From: Betaproteobacteria bacterium
GTDB taxonomy: Bacteria; Pseudomonadota; Gammaproteobacteria; Burkholderiales; Usitatibacteraceae
DNA length: 64,000 bases
NCBI GenBank assembly: GCA_016708825.1
Contig: JADJEZ010000007.1
Location: 186,001 to 250,000 of the forward strand
Direction: 5' to 3'
Both the position numbers and the translations under genes were made by a program. Within the stretch, counting starts at the first letter, position 1. Each line of letters starts with the position of its first letter. Positions 9,041-17,323 of the stretch are shown piece after piece. The notes beneath the pieces were generated by a model, which was not told the DNA's origin, searched no databases, and worked only from the letters and a program-made list of their open reading frames with translations.

Positions 9041-10390
9041 ATGCTCGATGCCCTGACGCAGAGACTTTCCTCGGTCATCAAGACGATGCGCGGTCACGCG
9101 CGTCTCACGGAGGAGAACGTGGGCGAAGCGCTGCGCGAGGTGCGCATGGCGCTCCTGGAGGCCGATGTGGGCCTCGCGGTGGTGAAGGACTTCGTCGCCC
9201 GGGTGAAGGAAAAGGCGCTCGGCCAGGAGGTGATCGCGAGCCTCACGCCGGGCCAGGCGCTGGTGGGCGTGGTGCACGCGGAGCTCGTCTCGCTCATGGG
9301 AGGCGCGAGCGCGCAGTTGAACCTCGCCACGCAGCCCCCGGCGGTGATCCTGCTCGCGGGGCTCCAGGGCGCGGGCAAGACCACCAGCGCGGGCAAGCTC
9401 GCGCGGCTGCTCAAGAGCGGCAAGAAGAAGGTGCTGCTCGTCTCGGCCGACGTCTACCGGCCCGCCGCCATCGAGCAACTGAAGACGCTTGGCGCACAGC
9501 TCGCGATCGACGTCTTCCCGTCGGATGCGTCGCAGAAGCCCGTCGAGATCGCCGCCAACGCGCTCGACTGGGCGAGGAAGCACTACCACGACGTCCTCGT
9601 GGTCGACACGGCGGGGCGCCTGGGCATCGACGAGGCGATGATGGCCGAGGTGCGCGCGATCCACGCGGCCGTGCGCCCGATCGAGACGCTCTTCGTGGTC
9701 GACTCCATGCAGGGCCAGGACGCGGTCAACGTCGCGAAGGCCTTCGGCGAGGCGCTGCCCCTCACGGGCGTCGTCCTCACCAAGCTCGACGGGGACGCGC
9801 GCGGCGGCGCGGCGCTCTCGGTGCGCCAGGTCACCGGGGTGCCGATCAAGTTCGCCGGCGTCTCGGAGAAGATGGACGGGCTCGAGCCCTTCCACCCGGA
9901 GCGCATGGCCTCGCGCATCCTCGGCATGGGCGACATCGTCTCGCTGGTGGAGGAGGCGAGGAAGTCGGTCGACGAAGGCGAGGCGAAGAAGCTCGCCGAC
10001 AAGTTCAAGAAGGGCAAGGACTTCGACCTCGAGGACTTCAAGTCGCAGATCCAGCAGATGAAGAAGATGGGCGGGGTTTCCGCGCTCATGGACAAGCTCC
10101 CGGCGCAGCTCACCCACGCCGCGAGCCAGTCGCCGGACCTGCAGGAGAAGTCGATCCGCCGCACCGAGGGCATCATCGACGCGATGACGCCGCTCGAGCG
10201 GCGCAAGCCCGAGTTGATCAAGGCTTCTCGCAAGCGCCGCATCGCCGCCGGCGCGGGCGTGCCCGTGCAGGAGGTGAACCGCCTCCTGAACCAGTTCGAG
10301 CAGATGCAGAAGATGATGAAGATGATGCGCTCGGGCGGGCTGGGAAAGATGATGCGCAACATGAAGGGCATGCTTCCGGGCATGCGATGA
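9041..10390 (+). CDS. ffh: Signal recognition particle protein Ffh
   Basis: 449 residues, the usual Ffh length. The N domain (1-90) contains ALLEADVGL. The G domain has the P-loop GLQGAGKTT at 107-115, DTAGRLGIDE near 190 and TKLDGDARGG near 247. A methionine-rich M domain from about 300 ends in QMQKMMKMMRSGGLGKMM, which binds signal sequences and 4.5S RNA. With FtsY it targets inner-membrane proteins co-translationally. A TATAAA at 8973-8978, inside the 5' end of divergent ypjD, may be its -10 box. Start ATG at 9041. Confidence 0.97.
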   Translation: MLDALTQRLSSVIKTMRGHARLTEENVGEALREVRMALLEADVGLAVVKDFVARVKEKALGQEVIASLTPGQALVGVVHAELVSLMGGASAQLNLATQPPAVILLAGLQGAGKTTSAGKLARLLKSGKKKVLLVSADVYRPAAIEQLKTLGAQLAIDVFPSDASQKPVEIAANALDWARKHYHDVLVVDTAGRLGIDEAMMAEVRAIHAAVRPIETLFVVDSMQGQDAVNVAKAFGEALPLTGVVLTKLDGDARGGAALSVRQVTGVPIKFAGVSEKMDGLEPFHPERMASRILGMGDIVSLVEEARKSVDEGEAKKLADKFKKGKDFDLEDFKSQIQQMKKMGGVSALMDKLPAQLTHAASQSPDLQEKSIRRTEGIIDAMTPLERRKPELIKASRKRRIAAGAGVPVQEVNRLLNQFEQMQKMMKMMRSGGLGKMMRNMKGMLPGMR

Positions 10391-10613
10391 GCGGGGCGCG
10401 CCGGTCGTGCTCACCATGAGCGCCGGCGCCACCGACGGTTCGTGAAGGCGCTGGGCGACGAAGGCTGACCGCCCGTCCGACGCCCGCGACCGTCCGTCGG
10501 CGGCGCGCGGCCGCAATTGACGCACCTCAAGGCGTGCGGGTAGAAGATGGCCTCACGATCCAAGCCACGAAGAAGGGCGCCAGCCCCCCCGGCATGATTT
10601 ATCTGGAGGCCAC
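10391..10613. other. Intergenic region after ffh, no gene recognised
   Basis: 223 bases between ffh and the binding-protein gene. I see no RNA gene and no clear intrinsic terminator for ffh. The right half carries a plausible promoter (listed separately) and a clean ribosome binding site (TGGAGGCCAC) just before 10614. Confidence 0.5.
10517..10546 (+). promoter_or_regulatory. Predicted sigma-70 promoter for the binding-protein gene
   Basis: TTGACG at 10517-10522 (5 of 6 to consensus) and TAGAAG at 10541-10546 (4 of 6) are separated by 18 bases. Transcription would start near 10553, leaving a leader of about 60 bases. This gives the binding-protein gene its own promoter, separate from ffh. 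Confidence 0.45.
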
Positions 10614-11723
10614 ATGAAGCAACTCGCGCACATCCTCGCCGCGCTGGCGGCGGGCATTTCCATGGTGGCGTCCGCTGCCGATCCGATCCTGATCGGGCAA
10701 TCGGCCCCCCTCACCGGCTCCAACGCGGAGATCGGCAAGGACATCCGGGACGGCGCGCTCGCCTGGTTCAAGCGCGTGAACGACGCCGGCGGCATCAACG
10801 GCAGGAAGGTGCAGCTCCTCTCCCTCGACGACAAGAACGACCGCAAGACCGCCGGCGCCAATGCGGTGAAGCTCGTGAACGAATCCGGCGTGGTCGCGCT
10901 CTTCGGCTTCGCCTCCGCCACCCTGTCCCTCGACGCGATGCCCGTGGTGAAGGAGAAGAAGGTGCCCTTCTTCGCCCCGTTCACCGGCGCCGACGCGATC
11001 CACAAGCAGAACAATCTCGTCTTCGTGATGCGCGCCTCCTACGCGGACGAGCTCGTGAAGATCCTGGACCACTGGAAGGCGCTCGGCGTCACCCGGGTGA
11101 CGGTCGTCAACTACGACGACCAGATCGGCAACCAGAACTACGCGACGGTCGCGCGCCTCATGGAAGGCGCGGGCAAGAGTGCGGTGGGCGTAAAGGTCAA
11201 GCGAAACGCCGACGTGGAGAAGTCCCAGATCGACGCCATCATCGCTAGCAACCCGGAGGTGGTCGTGGCGACGACGCTCTACGGGACGACCTCGCAGGTC
11301 ATCAAGGGCCTGAAGGCGGCCGGCAAGCCCTACAACATGACCTCGCTTTCCTTCGTCGGCCCGAGCGCGCTCGCCAAGGTGGCCGGTGCCGACGCCGCGG
11401 GCGTGTCCGTGGCGGGCGTGGTTCCGCCGCCCTCGAAGCAGACGGTCCCGATCATCAAGGAATGCGCCGACGCGGTGGCCAAGGCGGGGCTCGCGGAGTT
11501 GAACTACACCAATCTCGAGGCCTGCATCGCCGCCAAGGTCCTCACCGAGGCGATACGCAAGGCCGGCCGGGACGTCACCCGCGAGAGCCTCTACCGGGCG
11601 TTCAACGGGCTCGGCAACCTCGATGTCGGCGGCTACGTCGTCAACTTCTCGCCCGACAACCGCCACGGCAACCGCTTCGTCGAGCTCGCGGTCATCGGCA
11701 AGAACGGCCGCTTCCGCTTCTGA
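10614..11723 (+). CDS. Periplasmic branched-chain amino-acid (LivK-type) substrate-binding protein
   Basis: 369 residues with a signal peptide (MKQLAHILAALAAG, cleavage near VASAAD). The mature start DPILIGQSAPLTGSNAEIG is diagnostic of Peripla_BP_6 proteins of the HAAT/Liv family, followed by NDAGGINGRKV (about 58-68). It captures an amino acid or related small ligand in the periplasm for an ABC importer. No Liv permease or ATPase genes are nearby, so it is an orphan here. It is unusually placed between ffh and rpsP, which are normally adjacent; the ligand cannot be predicted. Confidence 0.9.
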   Translation: MKQLAHILAALAAGISMVASAADPILIGQSAPLTGSNAEIGKDIRDGALAWFKRVNDAGGINGRKVQLLSLDDKNDRKTAGANAVKLVNESGVVALFGFASATLSLDAMPVVKEKKVPFFAPFTGADAIHKQNNLVFVMRASYADELVKILDHWKALGVTRVTVVNYDDQIGNQNYATVARLMEGAGKSAVGVKVKRNADVEKSQIDAIIASNPEVVVATTLYGTTSQVIKGLKAAGKPYNMTSLSFVGPSALAKVAGADAAGVSVAGVVPPPSKQTVPIIKECADAVAKAGLAELNYTNLEACIAAKVLTEAIRKAGRDVTRESLYRAFNGLGNLDVGGYVVNFSPDNRHGNRFVELAVIGKNGRFRF

Positions 11724-11740
11724 AGGCCCCGGCGGGCCCG

Positions 11741-11769
11741 TTGCGCGGGCTTGAGCAAGCCCTTATAAT
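11741..11769 (+). promoter_or_regulatory. Predicted promoter of the rpsP-rimM-trmD-rplS operon
   Basis: A perfect TATAAT (11764-11769) is preceded, with a 17-base spacer, by TTGCGC (11741-11746; weak, TTG conserved). It lies 88 bases before rpsP, leaving a leader of roughly 80 bases. The -35 region is part of a GC-rich inverted repeat (GCCCG-TTGCG-CGGGC), which may end the preceding transcript. Confidence 0.6.
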
Positions 11770-11857
11770 GCAAGGCTTTTCCGCTTCCGGGCTTTGGTGC
11801 TCGGGGGCATCCTTGGTCTTGCAACCGTTACCCGTTTTCAACGGGATAGGAGCCAGC

Positions 11858-12133
11858 ATGGTGGTCATCAGAATGGCGCGCGGCGGCGCGAAGAATCGCC
11901 CCTTCTACAACGTGGTCGTCTCCGATTCGCGCATGCCGCGCGACGGGCGATTCATCGAGCGGATCGGTTTCTACAACCCCAAGGCCTCGGGCAACGAGCC
12001 GCCTTTCCGGATCGCGCTCGACCGCGTCGACCATTGGGTATCGAAGGGCGCGCAGCCTTCGGATGCCGTCAGGAAGCTGATCAAGCGTGGCAAGGCCCAG
12101 CTCGCCGGCAAGCCGGAAGCCCCTGCCCAGTAG
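11858..12133 (+). CDS. rpsP: 30S ribosomal protein S16
   Basis: 91 residues beginning MVVIRMARGGAKNRPFYNVV, the canonical S16 N-terminus, with IGFYNP (about 36-41) and a basic C-terminal KRGKAQ. S16 binds 16S rRNA and helps 30S assembly. It is the first gene of the classical four-gene operon with rimM, trmD and rplS. The start is set by the AUG after GGATAGGAGCC, a good ribosome binding site. Confidence 0.98.
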   Translation: MVVIRMARGGAKNRPFYNVVVSDSRMPRDGRFIERIGFYNPKASGNEPPFRIALDRVDHWVSKGAQPSDAVRKLIKRGKAQLAGKPEAPAQ

Positions 12134-12665
12134 GCCCGCCGGTTCCCCGTACGCGGGGGACGAGTCGGCGCTGGTGGTGATGGCGCGCGTGCTGGGCCCC
12201 TTCGGGATCCAGGGCTGGGTCAGGTTGAAGACCTTCACCGAAACCCCCGACGGCCTTGCCCGCCACCCCGCGTGGTGGCTGCGGACGAAGGCGGGATGGG
12301 TCTCGGCGGATCTCGAGGAATTCAAGGTCCGGCCTGCCGCGGTGAGTGCCAAGCTCGCGGGCGTGGACGACCGCAACGCCGCCGAGGCTCTGCAGGGCCA
12401 GGACATAGCCGTCGCCCGGGATGATCTCGGGGAGGCGGCCGAAGGCGAGTTCTACTGGGTCGACCTGGTGGGGCTCGCGGTGGTGAACCTGCAGGGAGAA
12501 GCGCTCGGGCAGGTGGAGGAATTGCTGAGGGCGGGGGGTTCGGACGTCCTGGTCGTCCGCGGGGAGCGGGAGCGCCTGATTCCCTTCATCGCGGACTTCG
12601 TGAAGTCCGTCGACCGGGCGGCGAGGCGGATCACGGTGGACTGGGAAGCGGGGTACGACGCGTGA
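12087..12665 (+). CDS. rimM: 16S rRNA processing protein RimM
   Basis: Up to 192 residues. The RimM domain begins at VVMARVLGPFGIQGWVRLK (codons from 12174), and a PRC-barrel domain follows with GEFYWVDLVGL (about 115-125), LLRAGGSDVLVV and IPFIADFVKSVD. RimM binds S19 and matures the 30S head. The longest ATG start (12087) would overlap rpsP by 47 bases. A GTG at 12174 or ATG at 12180, after the GGGGGA at 12155-12160, would remove this overlap and gives the usual family N-terminus. The end overlaps trmD by 4 bases (GTGA). Confidence 0.93.
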   Translation: MARPSSPASRKPLPSRPAGSPYAGDESALVVMARVLGPFGIQGWVRLKTFTETPDGLARHPAWWLRTKAGWVSADLEEFKVRPAAVSAKLAGVDDRNAAEALQGQDIAVARDDLGEAAEGEFYWVDLVGLAVVNLQGEALGQVEELLRAGGSDVLVVRGERERLIPFIADFVKSVDRAARRITVDWEAGYDA

Positions 12666-13432
12666 CGATGCGCTTCGACGTGGTCACGATCTTCCCGGAG
12701 ATGTTCGAGGCGGTCACTCGCCACGGCATCACGCGGCGCGCGCTGGAGGAGGGCGGATTCGATTTCCGCGCGTGGAACCCGCGCGATTTCGTGAACGACC
12801 CGCACCGCACCGTGGACGACCGGCCCTACGGCGGCGGGCCCGGAATGGTGATGCTCCCGGGGCCGCTGGAGCAGTGCATAGAGGCGGCGGTGGCGAGGCA
12901 GTCGGCCGCCGGGGTGGCGCGGCCCGCGGTGGTGATGCTCTCACCCCAGGGCGAGCGGTTCACCGACGCGGTGGCGAGGCAGTTGGCGGGATCGCAGGGA
13001 CTGGTGCTGGTGGCCGGGCGCTACGAAGGCGTGGACGAGCGCCTCATCCGGCGCAAGGTGGACCGGGAAATCTCGATCGGAGACTACGTGACCTCCGGCG
13101 GGGAGTTGCCGGCGATGGTGATGATCGACGCCATCGTGAGGCTGCTTCCGGGGAGCCTGAACGATGCCGGGAGCGCGTCCCAGGACTCGTTCTCGGACGG
13201 GTTGCTGGACTGGCCGCATTACACGCGGCCGGAGGAGTGGCAGGGGGAACGGGTGCCCGAGGTGCTGATGTCGGGCAACCACGCCGCGATCGCGCGGTGG
13301 CGCAGGAAGCAGGCGCTCGCGCGAACGTGGTCGAGGCGGCCCGATCTCCTCGGGGAGAGGACGCTTTCGAAGGAAGACGCGGATTTGCTCGCGGAATACC
13401 GCCGCGAGCAGCAGGCGCAGGAACAGCAGTAG
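12662..13432 (+). CDS. trmD: tRNA (guanine-N1)-methyltransferase TrmD
   Basis: 256 residues, typical length. It has the SPOUT methyltransferase signatures of TrmD: FDVVTIFPEMFEA at the N-terminus, DDRPYGGGPGMVM (about 54-66), and the trefoil-knot loop GRYEGVDERLI with EISIGDYVTSGGELPAM (about 139-155). It methylates G37 of tRNAs using S-adenosylmethionine and so prevents +1 frameshifting. It starts at GTG 12662, overlapping the rimM stop, or at ATG 12668. Confidence 0.97.
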   Translation: MTMRFDVVTIFPEMFEAVTRHGITRRALEEGGFDFRAWNPRDFVNDPHRTVDDRPYGGGPGMVMLPGPLEQCIEAAVARQSAAGVARPAVVMLSPQGERFTDAVARQLAGSQGLVLVAGRYEGVDERLIRRKVDREISIGDYVTSGGELPAMVMIDAIVRLLPGSLNDAGSASQDSFSDGLLDWPHYTRPEEWQGERVPEVLMSGNHAAIARWRRKQALARTWSRRPDLLGERTLSKEDADLLAEYRREQQAQEQQ

Positions 13433-13510
13433 AAAACAAACCGCACGCACCAGCCCGCGGGCTGCTCTGCGTGGAAGGCCCCCAGGGCCGGAAACCGAAA
13501 GGAAATGTGC

Positions 13511-13915
13511 ATGGATCTGATACGGAAACTCGAGCAGGAAGAAATCGCCCGCCTCGGGCGCACGATCCCCGACTTCGCCCCCGGCGACACGGTGATCGTG
13601 AAGGTGCAGGTGGTCGAGGGCGACAAGAAGCGCGAGCAGGCCTACGAGGGCGTGGTCATCGCCCGGCGCAACAAGGGCCTGAATTCCTCGTTCATCGTTC
13701 GGAAGATTTCCAGCGGCGAAGGCGTGGAGCGCACGTTCCAGACCTATTCGCCCGCCGTGGCCTCGATCGAGGTGAAGCGAAAGGGCGCCGTGCGTCGCGC
13801 GAAGCTCTACTACCTGCGCGACCGCTCGGGCAAGAGCGCGCGTATCCGCGAGAAGCTCAAGAAGGTCGTGGACCGCGAGGTGTTGCCGCCGGTCGAGGAG
13901 ACGCCGAAGGCGTGA
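13511..13915 (+). CDS. rplS: 50S ribosomal protein L19
   Basis: About 134 residues. It begins MDLIRKLEQEEIARL, the canonical start, then FAPGDTVIVKVQVVEG (about 22-37), FQTYSPAVASIEVKRKGAVR and the basic KLYYLRD block. L19 lies at the 30S-50S interface. I take the ATG at 13511; an ATG at 13505 is also in frame but would sit only two bases from GAAAGGA. It is the last gene of the operon, followed directly by a strong terminator. Confidence 0.97.
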   Translation: MDLIRKLEQEEIARLGRTIPDFAPGDTVIVKVQVVEGDKKREQAYEGVVIARRNKGLNSSFIVRKISSGEGVERTFQTYSPAVASIEVKRKGAVRRAKLYYLRDRSGKSARIREKLKKVVDREVLPPVEETPKA

Positions 13916-13940
13916 CGCGCCGTCACCCGCGGTGACGATG

Positions 13941-13970
13941 AAGGGCCGCCTTGCGCGGCCCTTCTTGTTT
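13941..13970 (+). terminator. Intrinsic terminator after rplS
   Basis: A perfect 9-bp stem AAGGGCCGC / GCGGCCCTT (13941-13949 and 13955-13963), with loop CTTGC, is followed by the T-rich tail CTTGTTT. It ends the rpsP operon and, because it is symmetrical, may also serve the convergent AEC carrier gene. Confidence 0.85.
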
Positions 13971-13978
13971 CCGGGGTC

Positions 13979-14872
13979 TCAGGCGATCCAGGCGAGCCAG
14001 GCCGGCAGGGTGGCCATCGAAAGCACCGTCCCCGCGGTAATCTGCGCCGCGACCGAGGGGCCGTCGCCACCCATGCGCACCGCGAGAATGTAGGCGCTGG
14101 AGGCCGTGGGAAGCGCGGCCCACAGCACGAGCACGCCCGCCTCGACGCCGTACAGCCCGAGCAGCACCACGCAGCCCCAGGCGGCCAGCGGCAGCGCCGC
14201 GAGCTTGATTCCCAGCCACCAGGCGTGCGCCACCGAGCTCGCCTCCCCCCGCTCGATCCGCAGGGCCGCGCCCACGGCCAGGAGCCCCGCCGGCAGCGCC
14301 GTCTGGCCGAGGAGCCCGAGCGTCTGGTCGAGGAATCCCGGCATCCCGAGCCCGGAGAGGTTCCACGCGAAGCCCGCGAGCGTCGAGACGACGAGCGGAT
14401 TGCGCGCGAGTTCGAGCCACAGGTTCGTCTTCGCGTGCGCGGCGAGCATCCCCACGGCGCCGAGGTTCGCGAGCGGGATCATCGCGCCCATGAGCAGCGC
14501 CGCGGTGGCGACTCCCGGCTCGCCGAAGAGGCTGCCGGCCACCGCGAAGCCGATGTAGGTGTTGAAGCGGAAGGCGCACTGGAAGCAGGAGGCGGCCACG
14601 CGCGCATCCACCCGGAAGAGCGGACGAGCGAGGGCCGCCGCCGCCATGCCCAGGAGCATCACCGCCCAGCCGCTCGCGACCACCTTGCCGATGCCCGCGA
14701 GGTCGAGGGTCGAGACGGCGAGCGAACGCAGCAGCAGCGCCGGGAAGAGCACGAAGTAGACGAGCTTCTCGAGACCCTCCCAGAAGCCGCGCCCGTAGTC
14801 GAACGCGCGCGAGAGGACGAGCCCCACCAGGATCAGCACGAAGTTGGGCAGGATGAGGAGTGCGGTCTGCAT
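13979..14872 (-). CDS. AEC (auxin efflux carrier) family transporter
   Basis: 297 residues with about ten hydrophobic helices in two repeats of five. The first helix is preceded by MQTALLILPNFVLILVG, and the FNTYIGFAVAGSLFG stretch carries the broken-helix motif of the AEC/BASS fold. Family members move malonate, malate, lactate or similar organic anions across the inner membrane. It follows the GntR regulator by only 4 bases, so it is probably regulated by it and related to the acid handled by the divergent operon. A longer N-terminus (to 14917) is open but has no better start. Confidence 0.85.
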   Translation of the reverse strand: MQTALLILPNFVLILVGLVLSRAFDYGRGFWEGLEKLVYFVLFPALLLRSLAVSTLDLAGIGKVVASGWAVMLLGMAAAALARPLFRVDARVAASCFQCAFRFNTYIGFAVAGSLFGEPGVATAALLMGAMIPLANLGAVGMLAAHAKTNLWLELARNPLVVSTLAGFAWNLSGLGMPGFLDQTLGLLGQTALPAGLLAVGAALRIERGEASSVAHAWWLGIKLAALPLAAWGCVVLLGLYGVEAGVLVLWAALPTASSAYILAVRMGGDGPSVAAQITAGTVLSMATLPAWLAWIA

Positions 14873-14876
14873 GGCC

Positions 14877-15644
14877 CTAGATCGCCTCGCCCTTGCCGAA
14901 AGTGTTGTGATAGACATGCGCCGCGGTGTTCACGCGCGAGACGCGAAGCTCCACGGGACGGTCGCGGAAGGTGAGCGCCACGCGGCGGATCTCCAGCAGC
15001 GGCGCGCCGGCGGTCACGCCCAGGAGCGAGGCGGTGACTCCGGTGGCGAGCGTCGCCCGCAGCCGCTCGTCCGTGCGCAGGACGTTGATCCCGTAGCGGC
15101 TCTGGTAGAGGTGGTAGATGGTGTTGTCGCGTGCGGTGAAGATGCGCTCGGTGAGCCCCGGGAAGAGCGCGGCCGGCAGCGTGATGTCGTCGACGATGAC
15201 GGGGCGCCCGGCGAGCGAGAGGACGTTCCTCACGCGTACCACGCGTTCGTCGGGCGGGATAGCGAGCGCGTGGGATTCGGCCGCATCGGCGCGCACCCGC
15301 GCGAAGGACACGGCACGCACCTCCGGGTAGGCCCGCGAGCCGTCTTCCCCCACGATGTGGAAGAAGTGGAACATGAGGCGGCGGCCGTCGTGCGAAGTGA
15401 CGAAGGTGCCCTTGCCCTGGCGGCGCACCAGCGCGCCCTGCGCGACGAGGCTGTCCACGGCCTTGCGCAGCGTTCCGATCGCCACGCCGAAGTGGCCGGC
15501 GAGCCAGGACTCCGACGGAATCGCTTCGCCCGCCTTCCAGCGGCCCGCGGCGATGCCCTCCGTCAGGTGCGCCCGCACCTCCTCGTAGAGGGGGCGGCCG
15601 GGGGCGAGAGCAGGCGCGGCGGCGCGTCGGGCGGTGGCGGGCAT
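14877..15644 (-). CDS. GntR/HutC-family transcriptional regulator with UTRA ligand domain
   Basis: 255 residues. The N-terminal winged helix (about 15-85) has the GntR pattern PLYEEVRAHL, then GEAIPSESWLAGHFGVAIGTLRKAVDSL and GKGTFV. A C-terminal UTRA domain (about 105-250) binds the effector. It is divergent from the suyA-like gene, with 87 bases between the starts, and heads an operon with the AEC carrier. It is the likely local regulator of both sides (inference). The short palindrome at 15662-15676 is a candidate operator. Confidence 0.9.
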   Translation of the reverse strand: MPATARRAAAPALAPGRPLYEEVRAHLTEGIAAGRWKAGEAIPSESWLAGHFGVAIGTLRKAVDSLVAQGALVRRQGKGTFVTSHDGRRLMFHFFHIVGEDGSRAYPEVRAVSFARVRADAAESHALAIPPDERVVRVRNVLSLAGRPVIVDDITLPAALFPGLTERIFTARDNTIYHLYQSRYGINVLRTDERLRATLATGVTASLLGVTAGAPLLEIRRVALTFRDRPVELRVSRVNTAAHVYHNTFGKGEAI

Positions 15645-15661
15645 GGCTCGAGCATAACATG

Positions 15662-15676
15662 CAACTCATCTAGTTG
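15662..15676. promoter_or_regulatory. Candidate operator of the GntR regulator
   Basis: CAACT-CATCT-AGTTG is a 5-bp inverted repeat with a 5-base centre. It lies in the divergent region 18 bases upstream of the GntR start and 56 bases before the suyA-like start. GntR-family operators are short palindromes of this type (often with CTAG at or near the centre, seen here as TCTAGTT). No binding evidence exists beyond position and symmetry. Confidence 0.4.
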
Positions 15677-15731
15677 ACTCGCCCGGCGGGCCGGGGCTAG
15701 GATCGGCCTTCCGCATGAGGAGCGACGAGCG

Positions 15732-16013
15732 ATGATCCATTTCGTAGTGCATGACGAAGGCGATTCCGTCGGCGTGGTGGTGGTCGAGGGCGTGAAGTCC
15801 GGCGACACCCTCACCGGCTGGATCATGGACCAGGACAGGGAAATCCACTTCAAGGCCGCGAGCGACATCCCCATAGGCCACAAGCTCGCGATCAAGCCGC
15901 TCGCGAAGGACGCGACGGTGATCAAGTACGGCACCGACATCGGGCGCGTGGTCGCCCCCATCGGCGTGGGCGAGCATGCCCACGTCCACAACATCAAGAC
16001 CAAGCGCTGGTAA
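15732..16013 (+). CDS. SuyA-like small subunit (SAF domain, UxaA family N-terminal part)
   Basis: 93 residues, the length of SuyA, the alpha subunit of (2R)-3-sulfolactate sulfo-lyase. It is an SAF domain related to the N-terminal portion of altronate and galactarate dehydratases. Visible features are VHDEGDSVGVVVVEGV, a central HKLAIKPLAKDATVIKYG stretch and the end GEHAHVHNIKTKRW, with the metal-binding His residues typical of this domain. It is followed after 9 bases by the large subunit. The substrate (sulfolactate versus a sugar acid) is inferred from the split-subunit architecture and the neighbours. Confidence 0.75.
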   Translation: MIHFVVHDEGDSVGVVVVEGVKSGDTLTGWIMDQDREIHFKAASDIPIGHKLAIKPLAKDATVIKYGTDIGRVVAPIGVGEHAHVHNIKTKRW

Positions 16014-16022
16014 GGAGCCGAC

Positions 16023-17191
16023 ATGGACCTGAGCAAGAAGACTTTCCGGGGCTACAAGCGCGAGAACGGGCGCGTCGGCGTGAGGAACCACGTCGTCATC
16101 CTGCCCGTCGATGACCTCTCCAATGCGGCGGCCGAGGCGGTCGCGAACAACATCAAGGGGGCGCTTGCGCTGCCGCACCCTACGGGCGGCTGCAGTTCGG
16201 CGCGGACCTGGATCTGCATTTCCGCACGCTCATCGGCACGGGCGCCAACCCGAACGTGGCGGCGGTGGTGGTGATCTGCATCGAGGAGGGTTGGGCGAAG
16301 AAAGTGGCCGACGGCATCGCGGCCACCGGCAAGCCCGTCGCCTGGTTCGGCATCGAGCAGCACGGCGACCACGACACCATCATGCGCGCCTCGAAGAAGG
16401 CCAAGGAATTCGTGCAGTGGGCGAGCGAGCTGCGCCGCGAGGAGCGCCCGCTCTCCGACCTCTGGGTCTCGACCAAGTGCGGCGAGTCCGACACCACCAG
16501 CGGCTGCGGCGCCAACCCCACGGTCGGCAACGCCTTCGACAAGCTCTACCCCCACGGCACCACGCTCGTCTTCGGCGAGACGACGGAGCTCACGGGCGGC
16601 GAGCACCTCGTGGCGGCGCGCTGCCGCACGGACGAGGTGCGGAAGAAATTCCAGTTCATGTTCGACCGCTACCAGGCGATCATCGAGCGCCACAAGACGA
16701 GCGACCTGTCGGATTCCCAGCCCACCAAGGGCAACATCGAGGGCGGCCTCACGACCATCGAGGAGAAGGCGCTCGGCAACATCCAGAAGATCGGCCGCAA
16801 GTGCCTGGTCGACGGCATCCTCGACAAGGCGGAAGCCCCGACGGGCCCCGGCCTGTGGTTCATGGATTCCTCGTCGGCCGCGGCGGAAATGGTGACGCTC
16901 TGCGCAGCCGCCGGATACACGGTGCATTTCTTCCCCACGGGGCAGGGCAACGTGATCGGCAACCCCATCCTCCCGGTCATCAAGCTCTGCGCGAACCCGC
17001 GCACGGTGCGCACGATGAGCGAGCACATCGACGTGGACGTCTCGGGGCTGCTGCGCAAGGAAATGTCGCCCGACCAGGCCGGCGACGCGCTCCTCGATTG
17101 CATGTTCCGCACCGCCAACGGCCGGCTCACCGCCGCCGAGGCCCTCGGCCACCGGGAGTTCGTTCTCACGCGCCTCTACGAGAGCGCCTGA
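16023..17191 (+). CDS. SuyB-like large subunit, UxaA family lyase/dehydratase, one suspected base missing
   Basis: About 389 residues when one C is restored in CCC at 16178-16180 (giving LPHPYGRLQFGADL). Without it the frame stops at 16274. It matches the large part of the UxaA family: GYKRENGRVGVRNHVVILP at the N-terminus, GTGANPNVAAVVVICIEEG, STKCGESDTTSGCGANPTVG (two conserved Cys, probable iron or metal ligands) and a C-terminal HFFPTGQGNVIGNPI. With the small subunit it forms a split enzyme like SuyAB, which releases sulfite from 3-sulfolactate to give pyruvate. Altronate-type dehydration of a sugar acid is the main alternative. Confidence 0.75.
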
Positions 17192-17208
17192 GCCCGGGAA
17201 GTCGCGGG

Positions 17209-17269
17209 CGAACCGGGGTCAGCACGGCTTTCCGGCCCGGTGCCGGAAAAGTCGCCTGACCCCGGTTCG
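17209..17269. repeat. REP-like palindromic element (AACCGGGGTCAG type), terminator-like
   Basis: Outer arms CGAACCGGGGTCAG (17209-17222) and CTGACCCCGGTTCG (17256-17269) are perfect inverted copies. An inner stem (CTTTCCGGC / GCCGGAAAAG) fills the loop, and the right arm is followed by TTTTTCG. It sits between the suyB-like and TRAP genes, so it can act as a partial terminator inside the operon. Similar hairpins are common intergenic elements in betaproteobacteria. Confidence 0.7.
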
Positions 17270-17323
17270 TTTTTCGCGGACAATGGCGCAAACGTCCGGC
17301 CACAGGGCGTCACGGAGGAACGC

